From: Candidatus Nitrosopelagicus sp.
GTDB taxonomy: Archaea; Thermoproteota; Nitrososphaeria; Nitrososphaerales; Nitrosopumilaceae
DNA: 40,037 nucleotides
Assembly: GCA_028345575.1 (NCBI GenBank)
Contig: JAOMDR010000012.1
Location: forward strand, 1-40,037
Direction: 5' to 3'
A model generated the notes under the pieces. That model did no database searches. It saw nothing but the letters and a program-made list of their open reading frames with translations, and had not been told where the DNA came from. Numbering within the stretch: position 1 is the stretch's first letter; each line of letters starts with the position of its first letter. This document shows positions 33,553-40,037 of the stretch, one piece after another. The translations under genes and the position numbers were made by a program.

Positions 33553-33728
33553 GTAAATCAAAAAATACGCTTTCTACATGTTACACTTCTATGGAATGTA
33601 ATTCATGTAAGTTCATAAAGAAAAGAAAATTTTCTAATGGGGATGTCGTTTTTTCTACTTCTGAAGATTGTTCTGAATGTGATGGAAAAATGTTAATCAC
33701 AAAAATTTTTGGCGTAATTATGGATTAG
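33549..33728 (+). CDS. 59-aa double-CxxC zinc-ribbon-like protein
   Basis: Encodes 59 residues with two CxxC knuckles, C17-x-x-C20 (MECNSCKF) and C41-x-x-C44 (EDCSECDG), spaced as in a compact zinc ribbon; C11 is a possible fifth thiol. Basic residues KKRK lie between the knuckles. Translation is coupled to the DUF1512 gene through an ATGA overlap, strong evidence that it is a true gene despite its size. Its 3' end overlaps the convergent map gene by 11 bases. Function unknown; it may be a DUF1512 partner or a nucleic-acid-binding protein. Confidence 0.7.
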   Translation: MSKSKNTLSTCYTSMECNSCKFIKKRKFSNGDVVFSTSEDCSECDGKMLITKIFGVIMD

Positions 33729-34611
33729 TGGTTATCGTCACTCCGTTCTCATTTGGAATGAAAGTATGTTCTGCTTGAGCAACTCTTTGACCATTTCCTT
33801 CAACTAGTACTGGATATGCATGAACTGCCTTTTTCTTGATCAAAATTTCCAAAATTCTTCTAGCATCTTTTTCTTCCCATTTTTCAAGTAACCATCTAAG
33901 TGCAAATGGCAACATATTGAAATTACTCCATATGTAATTTAACATCTCATCTGCTTCTTTGTCTTTAGTTTTTTTCCTTGATGCTAATGCAAAAATATTC
34001 TTCACTTTTCCTTCATGAACAAATCCTAATCCCTCTCCTGTTGTAACAAAAGGTTCACATGCAAATGCTTGTTCACTTGGAAAATTAAAAGAACCAATTG
34101 ACCAAATGTTTGGTACTGATTTACCTGCATGAATTGTATATTGTTCCAAAGAATGCCCGCTGAGATTTGCAATTGGAATTAATCCTAAATCTTTGATAGT
34201 TTTTTCTATTGTTCTTCCAACATCACTTGACTTGATTCCTGTTTTCATCATTGACATTGCATTTTTTAATGCAGATTCTGCACCTTGAACAAGTGTATCA
34301 AATTCAGGATTATAACATACTGTTACTGCTGTATCTGCAATGTATCCGTCAATCTGTGCACCTAGATCAATTTTCACAAGATCATTATCTGTAATTACTA
34401 TCTCATCATTTGGTTCTGCCGTATAGTGTGCTGCTACTTCATTAATGCTGGTATTTACAGGAAATGCACATTTTGCTCCTCGTTTTTTGATTTCTCCTTC
34501 AACATGTTCACAAATTTCATATACGGTTTTTCCTATCCAGTCTGTCTTTCTAACATTTTCTCTAACTTCCCCTGCAATTTTTCCTGCTTTAATATAATCA
34601 TCAAGTGCCAT
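33718..34611 (-). CDS. map: methionine aminopeptidase, type II
   Basis: Removes the initiator methionine from new proteins. The 297-residue protein has the five dimetal ligands of the pita-bread fold: D82 (KIDLG), D93 (IADT), H153 (SGHS), E186 (ACEP) and E281 (QAEHTF), nearly the same numbering as the well-studied archaeal enzyme. The roughly 60-residue helical insertion that defines type II is present before the last ligand (about 200-270). It is next to tRNA-Pro, transcribed away from it. Confidence 0.95.
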   Translation of the reverse strand: MALDDYIKAGKIAGEVRENVRKTDWIGKTVYEICEHVEGEIKKRGAKCAFPVNTSINEVAAHYTAEPNDEIVITDNDLVKIDLGAQIDGYIADTAVTVCYNPEFDTLVQGAESALKNAMSMMKTGIKSSDVGRTIEKTIKDLGLIPIANLSGHSLEQYTIHAGKSVPNIWSIGSFNFPSEQAFACEPFVTTGEGLGFVHEGKVKNIFALASRKKTKDKEADEMLNYIWSNFNMLPFALRWLLEKWEEKDARRILEILIKKKAVHAYPVLVEGNGQRVAQAEHTFIPNENGVTITTNP

Positions 34612-34647
34612 GCGCTATCTCTAATTTACTCAGTTAAGATTCTATTG

Positions 34648-34655
34648 TTTAAATT
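34648..34655 (+). promoter_or_regulatory. TATA box of tRNA-Pro
   Basis: TTTAAATT lies 22-29 bases before the first base of the tRNA, at standard archaeal spacing, so transcription would begin at or just before the mature 5' end. Confidence 0.5.
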
Positions 34656-34676
34656 GGGCAATTGTTTTTGTTCGCT

Positions 34677-34750
34677 GGGAGCGTGGTCTAGCTTGGTATG
34701 ATTCTGCGTTTGGGACGCAGAGGTCGCGCGTTCAAATCTCGCCGCTCCCA
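34677..34750 (+). tRNA. tRNA-Pro (anticodon TGG)
   Basis: The acceptor stem GGGAGCG pairs fully with CGCTCCC, with discriminator A. The anticodon stem CTGCG/CGCAG closes loop TTTGGGA, giving anticodon TGG (34711-34713). The T-arm is GCGCG-TTCAAAT-CTCGC, with a C-T mismatch at the fourth pair. The D-arm has a short imperfect stem around AGCTTGGTA. There is no intron, and CCA is not encoded. Total 74 bases. Confidence 0.93.
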
Positions 34751-34856
34751 TTTTACATATTTATACAAAGAATTATCATATTATTCGCTGAACGATGAAG
34801 AAGAGTTAGAGTATGGAAATTGAATGAAATAATCTATTATCTGAGTTTGGCATTAT

Positions 34857-34868
34857 GTTTTTATCAAT
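34857..34868 (+). promoter_or_regulatory. TATA-like element of the 85-aa membrane zinc-ribbon gene
   Basis: TTTTTATCAATA lies 21-32 bases before the TTG start, supporting that start and leaderless transcription. Confidence 0.4.
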
Positions 34869-34888
34869 AACATGGAATAGAAAATCAC

Positions 34889-35146
34889 TTGGCATTAAAA
34901 AGAAAAGATTTTTTATTAATTGTTGGAATTTTATTTTTTCTGATTGGGTTGATGGGTGTTGGTCTTCCTCCCATCTATGCAATAATTATCTCACTGGCAA
35001 TATACTTTGGAATTCGAATTTTTGTTGGTCGCAGGAAAAAAATGATTGAAGATTCTGTAGGTGAAGGAATATGTGTAAAATGTGGCTCAAAAATTGAGAA
35101 TCAAAAATGTCCAATATGTGACAGAAAAAAATTCACAAATGTATGA
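34889..35146 (+). CDS. membrane protein with C-terminal zinc ribbon (85 aa)
   Basis: Function unknown. The protein has a basic start (MALKRKD), two transmembrane helices (about 8-24 and 29-46), a short basic stretch (VGRRKKM) and a C-terminal zinc ribbon with C62, C65, C74 and C77 (CVKCGS and CPICDR). The ribbon should lie in the cytoplasm. It starts at TTG; the first in-frame ATG would cut the first helix. It lies downstream of tRNA-Pro on the same strand and upstream of the large exported protein gene. Confidence 0.65.
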   Translation: MALKRKDFLLIVGILFFLIGLMGVGLPPIYAIIISLAIYFGIRIFVGRRKKMIEDSVGEGICVKCGSKIENQKCPICDRKKFTNV

Positions 35147-35281
35147 TTTGTACGAGCAGTTTATACCAATTCACGCCTGAACTTTTGCTATGTGCTCAAA
35201 AAGATATAAGACTTTGACAAACGGATCAACTTTTTCTCAATTTGATTCTATTATTGTTAAAAAAAGGAATATGAATAGTAA

Positions 35282-38200
35282 ATGCATTTGAAAAACCCTC
35301 TATTATTTGGCCTAATGGCGATTTTATTGCTAGGTGGCACTATAACTCCTGGACTTTCACAAAGTTCTTTTGATTCCGAAATCATAATCAATGAAGTTGA
35401 AACAAATCCTGCTGGTTCAGATACATCTGAATTTGTAGAACTTTATAATCCAACTCCAAAAGACATTGATATTAGTGGATGGTCAATTACTCCGTCAGCC
35501 ACTTGGAAGACATTGGAAATTCCAGATGGTACAATAATTGAATCAAATTCATTTATAGCTTTAACACATGTCAATTTTTGGTTTAAGGACTTTGGTGAAA
35601 CTGTCATACTTTCTGATACAAACGGTAATTTGATTGATGAAACACCGTTAATCGAAGATTTAGAAAATAATAATTTCTCATGGCAAAGAACTACTGATGG
35701 ATTTGATACCAACTCTGATTCTGATTGGGAATTAAAACGAATGACGCCAAAATCATCTAATGGAAAACTTATTGATATTGAAGAAAGTGTATTTTCTTTG
35801 TTTGCAACTCTTGGCAATGCTGAGTATGTACTTAATGAAACTGTAACAATTTCTGGAACTGTATCTGACGAATTATTTAGCAACCTATCTACACCTGAGA
35901 TGATTAAGATAAACGTACAAGGTCCAAATTATTTCAAAAATCTTGCACTATTTCCTGATCGAGATTTAGGTTTCTCTACGACATTAAATCTACAGAAAGT
36001 TTTAGGATTTAATGAAGGTGATTATGACGTAAAAGTTTCTTATGGTGAATATTCGTCTGATCTAAATTTTAGTGTAAGTGCTGAACTTGATTCATCTATT
36101 TCTGAATCTACAAAAGATAATTTAGAAATTTCTACTGATAAAGAATCTTACATTCCTGGTGAAACTGTAATATTGTTTGCAGACACTAACTCTGAAATAC
36201 AATATGGTGGGCTAGATTATACTGTAACCAATCCAAATCAAGAAATTATTTTTGAAGGAACAATTTTTCCAAATGAAAGATTTTCAAAAGTATTCCAACA
36301 AGGTGCCGGAGAACTATATGCATTTTCAACTCAGTTATTCATGGGAACTGTAAATCCTGTTTATGGCACATATACAATTGAAGGTACATACAAATCCCAA
36401 AATCCTCGCTATTCTTCTTCTGAAGATATCATAAATGCAAGTACTAGTTTTATCGTATCTGAAGATGTAAAAGAAAATGTTCCAATTTCAATTTCTACTG
36501 ATAAAGAAATCTATTCAGTTGGTGATACCATAAAGATTACTGGTAGAAGTAATGATATCTGGGTTGAAGATTTAGAATTAAAAGTGATGCAAACTGGTGT
36601 TTTATCTTCATCTGCACTAGGATCTGATGCACGATATATGGCTCCTGATCCATTTGATTTACAAGATAGAGTACGATTAAACGGTGATGGTACATTTGAA
36701 TATGAATTCAACCTTGTCGAAAATTCATCCGCAGATGAAAATTATGCTAAAATGTTTGGTGACTACAAAGTTGTTGTTTCTGAATATTTTGGAGATGGTA
36801 TAACATCCTTCAAAGTAGTTGATGATCCTGAATCTTTTGTTGATGTTAGAACTCCCCTTGGATTAAAACTTGATAAATCTAGTTATGTGCTTGGTTCTGG
36901 TTTATCATTATCTGGAAAAATTTTAGATTATCATCAAGCCGAAATTGGTAATAATATGCGTAATTCTGTAGAAATCACATTTTCTGATTCAACTGGAAAA
37001 AAAATGACGTTTGCAGATCACGGTGGTAAGCAAGGAAATACAAATTGTAATACAAATGATTGTTCTATTTACAATAAGCCACTAAAATTTACTGCATATC
37101 CTGATTTTGTGGGTGGTTTTGAAATTGATGTTATATTACTCCCATTACAATTTGACTATGGAATTTATACTGCAAACGTTGCACATCCACTTTCTGGTAC
37201 TGTGGAATCTATCACATTTGAAGTAAAATCTGCACAATCTGAAATTATCACTGAAACTGAAACCCAAGAACCGCTTACGATGAAAATCTGTAAAAGTAAT
37301 CGTGCACATGTTGATGAAATTTTAAAAGATTTGAAAAGTATTGGAAAAGGCGAAATTCCACCTTCTATGGAATCGGTAATTTGTGGTGAAAATTTAACAT
37401 TTAATGTTGGTGATAAATTAGTTGTTACAGGAACCGTTGTACAAAAGACTGGTGTTGCATTAGATCAATCTTCCACAAAAACAAGTGGACAAACACAAGG
37501 TGGTTCTTCATATTCTACAAATTATGCTCAAGCAATGATGAATTATGTTGAAGTTTCAATACCATATCCTAGATCCATGACCGTTTCAGGTGATTCATCT
37601 GTGCAAACAATACCTGATGCCGATGAAAATTATACTGGTGGTGGTGGTTCAGGTGAAGGTGGTTCTTACTACCGTGATTCTGATGGAAATGTAATTCGTG
37701 GTGATGAAGATAAAAGCCAAACTGCACAAGATCGTCAAACTGGATATGACGGCACTATTATAATGAAAGAACAAAAACTTCTTCTTACTGATATGCGTTA
37801 CAAAGCATATCCTGATGATGCAGGAAATTATGCCACCGTCTTTGAATTACGTGCTGGAGTTTTTAAAGATGGTATTTATGCAGTAAAAGCTGATTACTTT
37901 GGTTATCATGATGAAACTTCAATTAAAATAAATGACTTATCGTTAAGGGGTGGATTATCTCCTTCAATTTCCGTAAACTTGGAAAAAGATGAATTTGTAT
38001 CTGGTGATACAGTTCGTATCTCTGGAAAAATCAATAATATCTATTATTATGATAGTGTTTCCGTAAAAATAGAAACTCCTGACGTTTCACAAATTAACTG
38101 TTTTGATGGAGCTCAGTGTGGATTTGGAAATTCTGAAAAAAAGATACGTGTTCAAGAAGGTGTTAACGGACCCGCATTTTTCTGGAATTATAAATTAGCA

Positions 38201-38767
38201 TCGAACTCAGCTTTAGGATTATACACCATAGTTGTAGACACTCATTTTGGTGAATTTGAAAAACAATTCTTCGTAGTAGATGAATCTGAAGTAATTGGAA
38301 CTCCTGTTCCTGAAAATACTGAAACTGTTTCTAAAAAAATCATTGATAAATTCAATAGAATTTCTGATGATAAAATTCCAATCATATTAACTGAAAAGTC
38401 TTCGGGTGAAACAGCTCTTGAACCACGTGTAATCCAAGGTTCATTATTTACTTCTGCTCGAGGTGAAGAATCTGATGTAAATCTTAGAATAACTACATCT
38501 GGTGGTCAATGCGTAATTGGACAAAGTTCAGATTGTTTAGTAACTGAATCAACTAGAAAACCTGGCGCAATTTATTCAATTGTTACAATTGATGATATTA
38601 ATTATAAAATCAGATACAGCGGAGATGATGTAAGATTAGAAAAATTCTCAATCGTACCTGAAGATTCTAGTTCAAAAATTGATATTGATAATTGGAATGT
38701 AGAAATTCTAAAAGATGAGCAACCATCTAGATTCTATTACAAGGTATCATACGTGGCATTAGAGTAA
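35282..38767 (+). CDS. large secreted protein with lamin-tail domain and Ig-like repeats
   Basis: Probably a cell-surface or S-layer-associated protein. The 1161 residues start with a signal peptide (about 1-26, ending PGLSQS). A lamin-tail-like domain follows (about 33-130), with IIINEVETNP, SEFVELYNPT, ISGWSIT and FIALTH, the usual strands of bacterial and archaeal LTD domains. Then come Ig-like domains, each opened by a similar strand: STDKESYIPGETV (about 294), STDKEIYSVGDTI (about 415), LDKSSYVLGSGLSLSG (about 530) and LEKDEFVSGDTVRISG (about 900). A Gly/Ser-rich linker (GGGGSGEGGS, about 785) splits the middle. It ends without a transmembrane or PEF tail, so it is likely released or held by other proteins. 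Confidence 0.78.
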   Translation: MHLKNPLLFGLMAILLLGGTITPGLSQSSFDSEIIINEVETNPAGSDTSEFVELYNPTPKDIDISGWSITPSATWKTLEIPDGTIIESNSFIALTHVNFWFKDFGETVILSDTNGNLIDETPLIEDLENNNFSWQRTTDGFDTNSDSDWELKRMTPKSSNGKLIDIEESVFSLFATLGNAEYVLNETVTISGTVSDELFSNLSTPEMIKINVQGPNYFKNLALFPDRDLGFSTTLNLQKVLGFNEGDYDVKVSYGEYSSDLNFSVSAELDSSISESTKDNLEISTDKESYIPGETVILFADTNSEIQYGGLDYTVTNPNQEIIFEGTIFPNERFSKVFQQGAGELYAFSTQLFMGTVNPVYGTYTIEGTYKSQNPRYSSSEDIINASTSFIVSEDVKENVPISISTDKEIYSVGDTIKITGRSNDIWVEDLELKVMQTGVLSSSALGSDARYMAPDPFDLQDRVRLNGDGTFEYEFNLVENSSADENYAKMFGDYKVVVSEYFGDGITSFKVVDDPESFVDVRTPLGLKLDKSSYVLGSGLSLSGKILDYHQAEIGNNMRNSVEITFSDSTGKKMTFADHGGKQGNTNCNTNDCSIYNKPLKFTAYPDFVGGFEIDVILLPLQFDYGIYTANVAHPLSGTVESITFEVKSAQSEIITETETQEPLTMKICKSNRAHVDEILKDLKSIGKGEIPPSMESVICGENLTFNVGDKLVVTGTVVQKTGVALDQSSTKTSGQTQGGSSYSTNYAQAMMNYVEVSIPYPRSMTVSGDSSVQTIPDADENYTGGGGSGEGGSYYRDSDGNVIRGDEDKSQTAQDRQTGYDGTIIMKEQKLLLTDMRYKAYPDDAGNYATVFELRAGVFKDGIYAVKADYFGYHDETSIKINDLSLRGGLSPSISVNLEKDEFVSGDTVRISGKINNIYYYDSVSVKIETPDVSQINCFDGAQCGFGNSEKKIRVQEGVNGPAFFWNYKLASNSALGLYTIVVDTHFGEFEKQFFVVDESEVIGTPVPENTETVSKKIIDKFNRISDDKIPIILTEKSSGETALEPRVIQGSLFTSARGEESDVNLRITTSGGQCVIGQSSDCLVTESTRKPGAIYSIVTIDDINYKIRYSGDDVRLEKFSIVPEDSSSKIDIDNWNVEILKDEQPSRFYYKVSYVALE

Positions 38768-38798
38768 AACACAAAACCTTCTCTAAAATCCTCATAAT

Positions 38799-39308
38799 AT
38801 GAAAATCAATCTCTTAATGTTCTATCAAGATGATCCAAAAAAATGCACAGCTGCTAAATTAATAAAATTTGGATTGGCACGAAAAATAACAAAATCTCAA
38901 TCGAAAACAGTTCTTCTACACCCGTATGCAGAAAAAACATTACTGAATAAGGAAAAATTGCTTTTTACATCTATAACTGGAATTGATTGTTCATGGGCTT
39001 TAGCAGAAGAAGTTTTCCAAAAAAACTTTGTTGGTGTATCTAGAAAATTACCTCCTCTTCTAGCTGGAAATCCTGTAAATTATTCAAAAATTAACAAATT
39101 AACTACTGTTGAAGCAATAGCAGGGGCTGCTTTCATTTTAGGTTATGAAGAATTATCACAAAAACTACTTGAGAAATTCAACTGGGGTCATACGTTTTTG
39201 GAATTAAATGAAAATCTCTTACATGATTATCAGAAAGTAAAATCTGAAGATCAGATAAATGAGATCATACGTGAATATGGCTATGAATATAATCTGAGCA
39301 ACCAATAA
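38799..39308 (+). CDS. tsr3: Tsr3 rRNA aminocarboxypropyltransferase (DUF367)
   Basis: Tsr3 transfers the aminocarboxypropyl group of S-adenosylmethionine to a hypermodified uridine in small-subunit rRNA and takes part in ribosome maturation. The 169-residue protein carries the family blocks DCSW at 63-66, LPPLLAGNPVNY at 84-95 (core of the SAM-binding knot fold) and LTTVEAIAGA at 101-110, followed by KFNWGHTFLELN. Length is normal for archaea. It begins 31 bases after the giant surface protein gene and may share its transcript. Confidence 0.92.
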   Translation: MKINLLMFYQDDPKKCTAAKLIKFGLARKITKSQSKTVLLHPYAEKTLLNKEKLLFTSITGIDCSWALAEEVFQKNFVGVSRKLPPLLAGNPVNYSKINKLTTVEAIAGAAFILGYEELSQKLLEKFNWGHTFLELNENLLHDYQKVKSEDQINEIIREYGYEYNLSNQ

Positions 39309-39394
39309 GTTGACTTAACACAGCAATTTCACTATAATTTCTAAACAAATGGTAATTCTAATCTGTTAATACTACATTTTTTCATGTTTTTCGC

Positions 39395-39430
39395 TGTTAA
39401 CTTCTGTTCTTTACTTGTTATCTTCTGTTT
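39395..39430 (+). repeat. paired direct repeats before the 97-aa gene's TATA box
   Basis: TGTTAACTTCTGTTC (39395-39409) and TGTTATCTTCTGTTT (39416-39430) match at 13 of 15 positions, and their starts are 21 bases apart, two turns of B-DNA. They end a few bases before the TATA box, on one face of the helix, as expected for tandem activator sites. Confidence 0.55.
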
Positions 39431-39436
39431 GATCAA

Positions 39437-39446
39437 TGTTTATACC
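39437..39446 (+). promoter_or_regulatory. TATA box of the 97-aa gene
   Basis: TGTTTATACC lies 24-33 bases before the ATG, at leaderless spacing, just downstream of the paired direct repeats. Confidence 0.5.
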
Positions 39447-39469
39447 CAGTTTAGACCCTATTGTAATTC

Positions 39470-39763
39470 ATGAGTATAATTGGGATTTTCAGCAGAAGTA
39501 AACAAATGATAACAGAAAACAAAACGCCAACAGAACTTTGTATCGAATGTGAATCAATAATCCAAGATGAAAAAAAAGAATACGGAAGGGTTTCAAAGAT
39601 AACAATGCGAATGTTACGTGAAAAGTATGGTGATGATAGAGCAAATCGAGCTATGTATCGTCAACAAAAAAAGAAGAACATCAAATCAAGTACGGAATCT
39701 ATGATAGAAAAGGGAATAGATATCGTTTCTGCATTGGTGACAAAGAAAACAAGTTCACTTTAG
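39470..39763 (+). CDS. small basic protein of unknown function (97 aa)
   Basis: Not recognised. The 97 residues are mostly helical and basic, with one CxxC (TELCIECES, C24 and C27), an Arg/Lys-rich middle (KITMRMLREKYGDDRANRAM and RQQKKKN) and an amphipathic C-terminal helix (MIEKGIDIVSALVTKK). A single CxxC would need dimerisation or another ligand to hold zinc. It has its own TATA box and repeats upstream. Its neighbour downstream is a broken or partial gene, so this end of the window may be less conserved. Confidence 0.6.
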   Translation: MSIIGIFSRSKQMITENKTPTELCIECESIIQDEKKEYGRVSKITMRMLREKYGDDRANRAMYRQQKKKNIKSSTESMIEKGIDIVSALVTKKTSSL

Positions 39764-39796
39764 AATCTTTAATTATTTCCTAGATGAATAATAATC

Positions 39797-39850
39797 AATT
39801 AAAATGAAAGAGTAGGTTCGAGGGCTATCGAACTGAAAATCATTTTAATT
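39797..39850. other. two-stem inverted repeat (structured RNA or bidirectional terminator)
   Basis: Outer arms AATTAAAATGA (39797-39807) and TCATTTTAATT (39840-39850) are perfectly complementary over 11 bases. Inside them GTTCGA (39816-39821) pairs with TCGAAC (39828-39833) around a six-base loop GGGCTA. The two stems are separated by an internal loop of eight and six bases. It lies between convergent genes, so a terminator for both directions or a small structured RNA are both possible. Confidence 0.5.
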
Positions 39851-40037
39851 AAATGATGTAATTTTTAGACAGTTAATTGAAGTCTTGAATCTTAATTGAT
39901 TCATCAAATATTTGTGATGGGCTATCTTTGGCGTATTCATTTTGATATGCAACAATTCTTCAAAAGAATAGATTTCATGTTCTGTATAGCCTGACCCATT
40001 ACCATTCATCTCATAAAATGGAATTTTTGTATCATTA
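39845..40037 (-). pseudogene. partial, apparently frameshifted gene fragment at the right edge
   Basis: Read on the minus strand, the frame entering from the edge gives NDTKIPFYEMNGNGSGYTEH followed by EIYSFEELL, which looks like protein. From about base 39959 downwards a different frame gives AYQNEYAKDSPSQIFDES and IKIQDFN, then a stop at 39873-39875, and this also looks like protein. The two parts would join in one protein if a single base were restored near 39950-39960. The first frame, however, stays open to a stop at 39845-39847, so an intact gene with a less typical C-terminus is the alternative. No family recognised. Confidence 0.35.

Noticed and set aside
34855-35049. 64-residue frame starting before the membrane zinc-ribbon gene
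   Set aside because: It overlaps in another frame a protein with two helices and four ordered cysteines; its own sequence is Trp/Asn/Ser-rich without structure.
39511-39535. Two AACAGAA copies inside the 97-aa gene as inverted halves of the upstream repeats
   Set aside because: Both encode Thr-Glu in the same frame and are short enough to be coincidental.
39816-39880. C/D-box small RNA or tRNA fragment near the nested hairpin
   Set aside because: A CTGA and an ATGATG-like box are present and GGTTCGA resembles a T-loop, but box order, spacing and stems do not match either class.
1-40037. CRISPR arrays, insertion sequences, rRNA or replication origin
   Set aside because: No regularly spaced repeats, transposase-like genes, rRNA-like sequence or origin-type repeat clusters were seen.

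Overview
The window is a dense, low-GC stretch of an archaeal chromosome. It almost certainly comes from a marine ammonia-oxidising thaumarchaeon (Nitrososphaerota, Nitrosopumilus-like). The evidence is a secreted two-cupredoxin NirK of the ammonia-oxidiser type, a PEF-CTERM-type surface protein, archaeal informational genes (TBP, L15e, class I LysRS, Elp3, type II methionine aminopeptidase, HerA/NurA/Mre11/Rad50), CofG/CofH for the F420 chromophore, and TATA boxes about 20-32 bases before many start codons, as expected for leaderless transcripts. Five genes appear to start at TTG or GTG. No rRNA, IS element, CRISPR array or origin was seen. No gene-free stretch exceeds 300 bases.

Layout. 1-3.7 kb (minus strand): the start of an FtsZ/tubulin-like gene that runs off the left edge, a tRNA methylthiotransferase and a class II fumarase/aspartase. 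3.8-5.2 kb: nirK with a strong promoter. 5.3-9.8 kb: a 31-aa membrane ORF, serA, three exported proteins, ribosomal protein L15e and a thioredoxin-like protein. 9.9-10.3 kb: a HEAT-repeat protein resembling one half of deoxyhypusine hydroxylase. 10.3-15.9 kb: the tightly packed end-resection operon nurA-herA-mre11-rad50. 16.0-16.3 kb: a divergent pair of tiny membrane proteins. 16.3-21.3 kb: a flavin split-barrel protein, the elp3-lysS-(65 aa membrane)-(coiled coil) run, and a Lys/Ala/Pro-tailed protein. 21.4-26.1 kb: a CPA2 antiporter, PAC2-purM, a small winged-helix regulator with a candidate operator, and a Ca2+/Na+ antiporter. 26.0-31.3 kb: a minus-strand run of SRPBCC, glycosyltransferase, HtrA, cofG and cofH. 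31.4-34.75 kb: MetRS-beta-like protein, TBP, DUF1512 with a 59-aa zinc-ribbon gene, map and tRNA-Pro(TGG). 34.9-38.8 kb: a membrane zinc-ribbon protein and a 1161-aa secreted lamin-tail/Ig-like protein. 38.8-40.0 kb: tsr3, an unknown 97-aa gene with paired repeats before its TATA box, a strong two-stem inverted repeat, and an apparently frameshifted fragment at the right edge.

How it fits together. Much of the window is housekeeping for RNA and translation (methylthiotransferase, Elp3, LysRS, MetRS-beta, L15e, Tsr3, Map, tRNA-Pro, possible aIF5A hydroxylation) and DNA end processing. Interspersed are envelope and export functions (NirK, PEF-type and lamin-tail surface proteins, HtrA, glycosyltransferase) and ion antiporters. 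Genes are packed with 4-base ATGA overlaps inside operons and six convergent pairs overlapping tail to tail. The most unusual items are the half-size DOHH-like protein, the palindrome between the TATA box and start of the winged-helix gene, the DUF1512/zinc-ribbon pair, several sub-50-residue membrane ORFs, and the structured region near the right edge.
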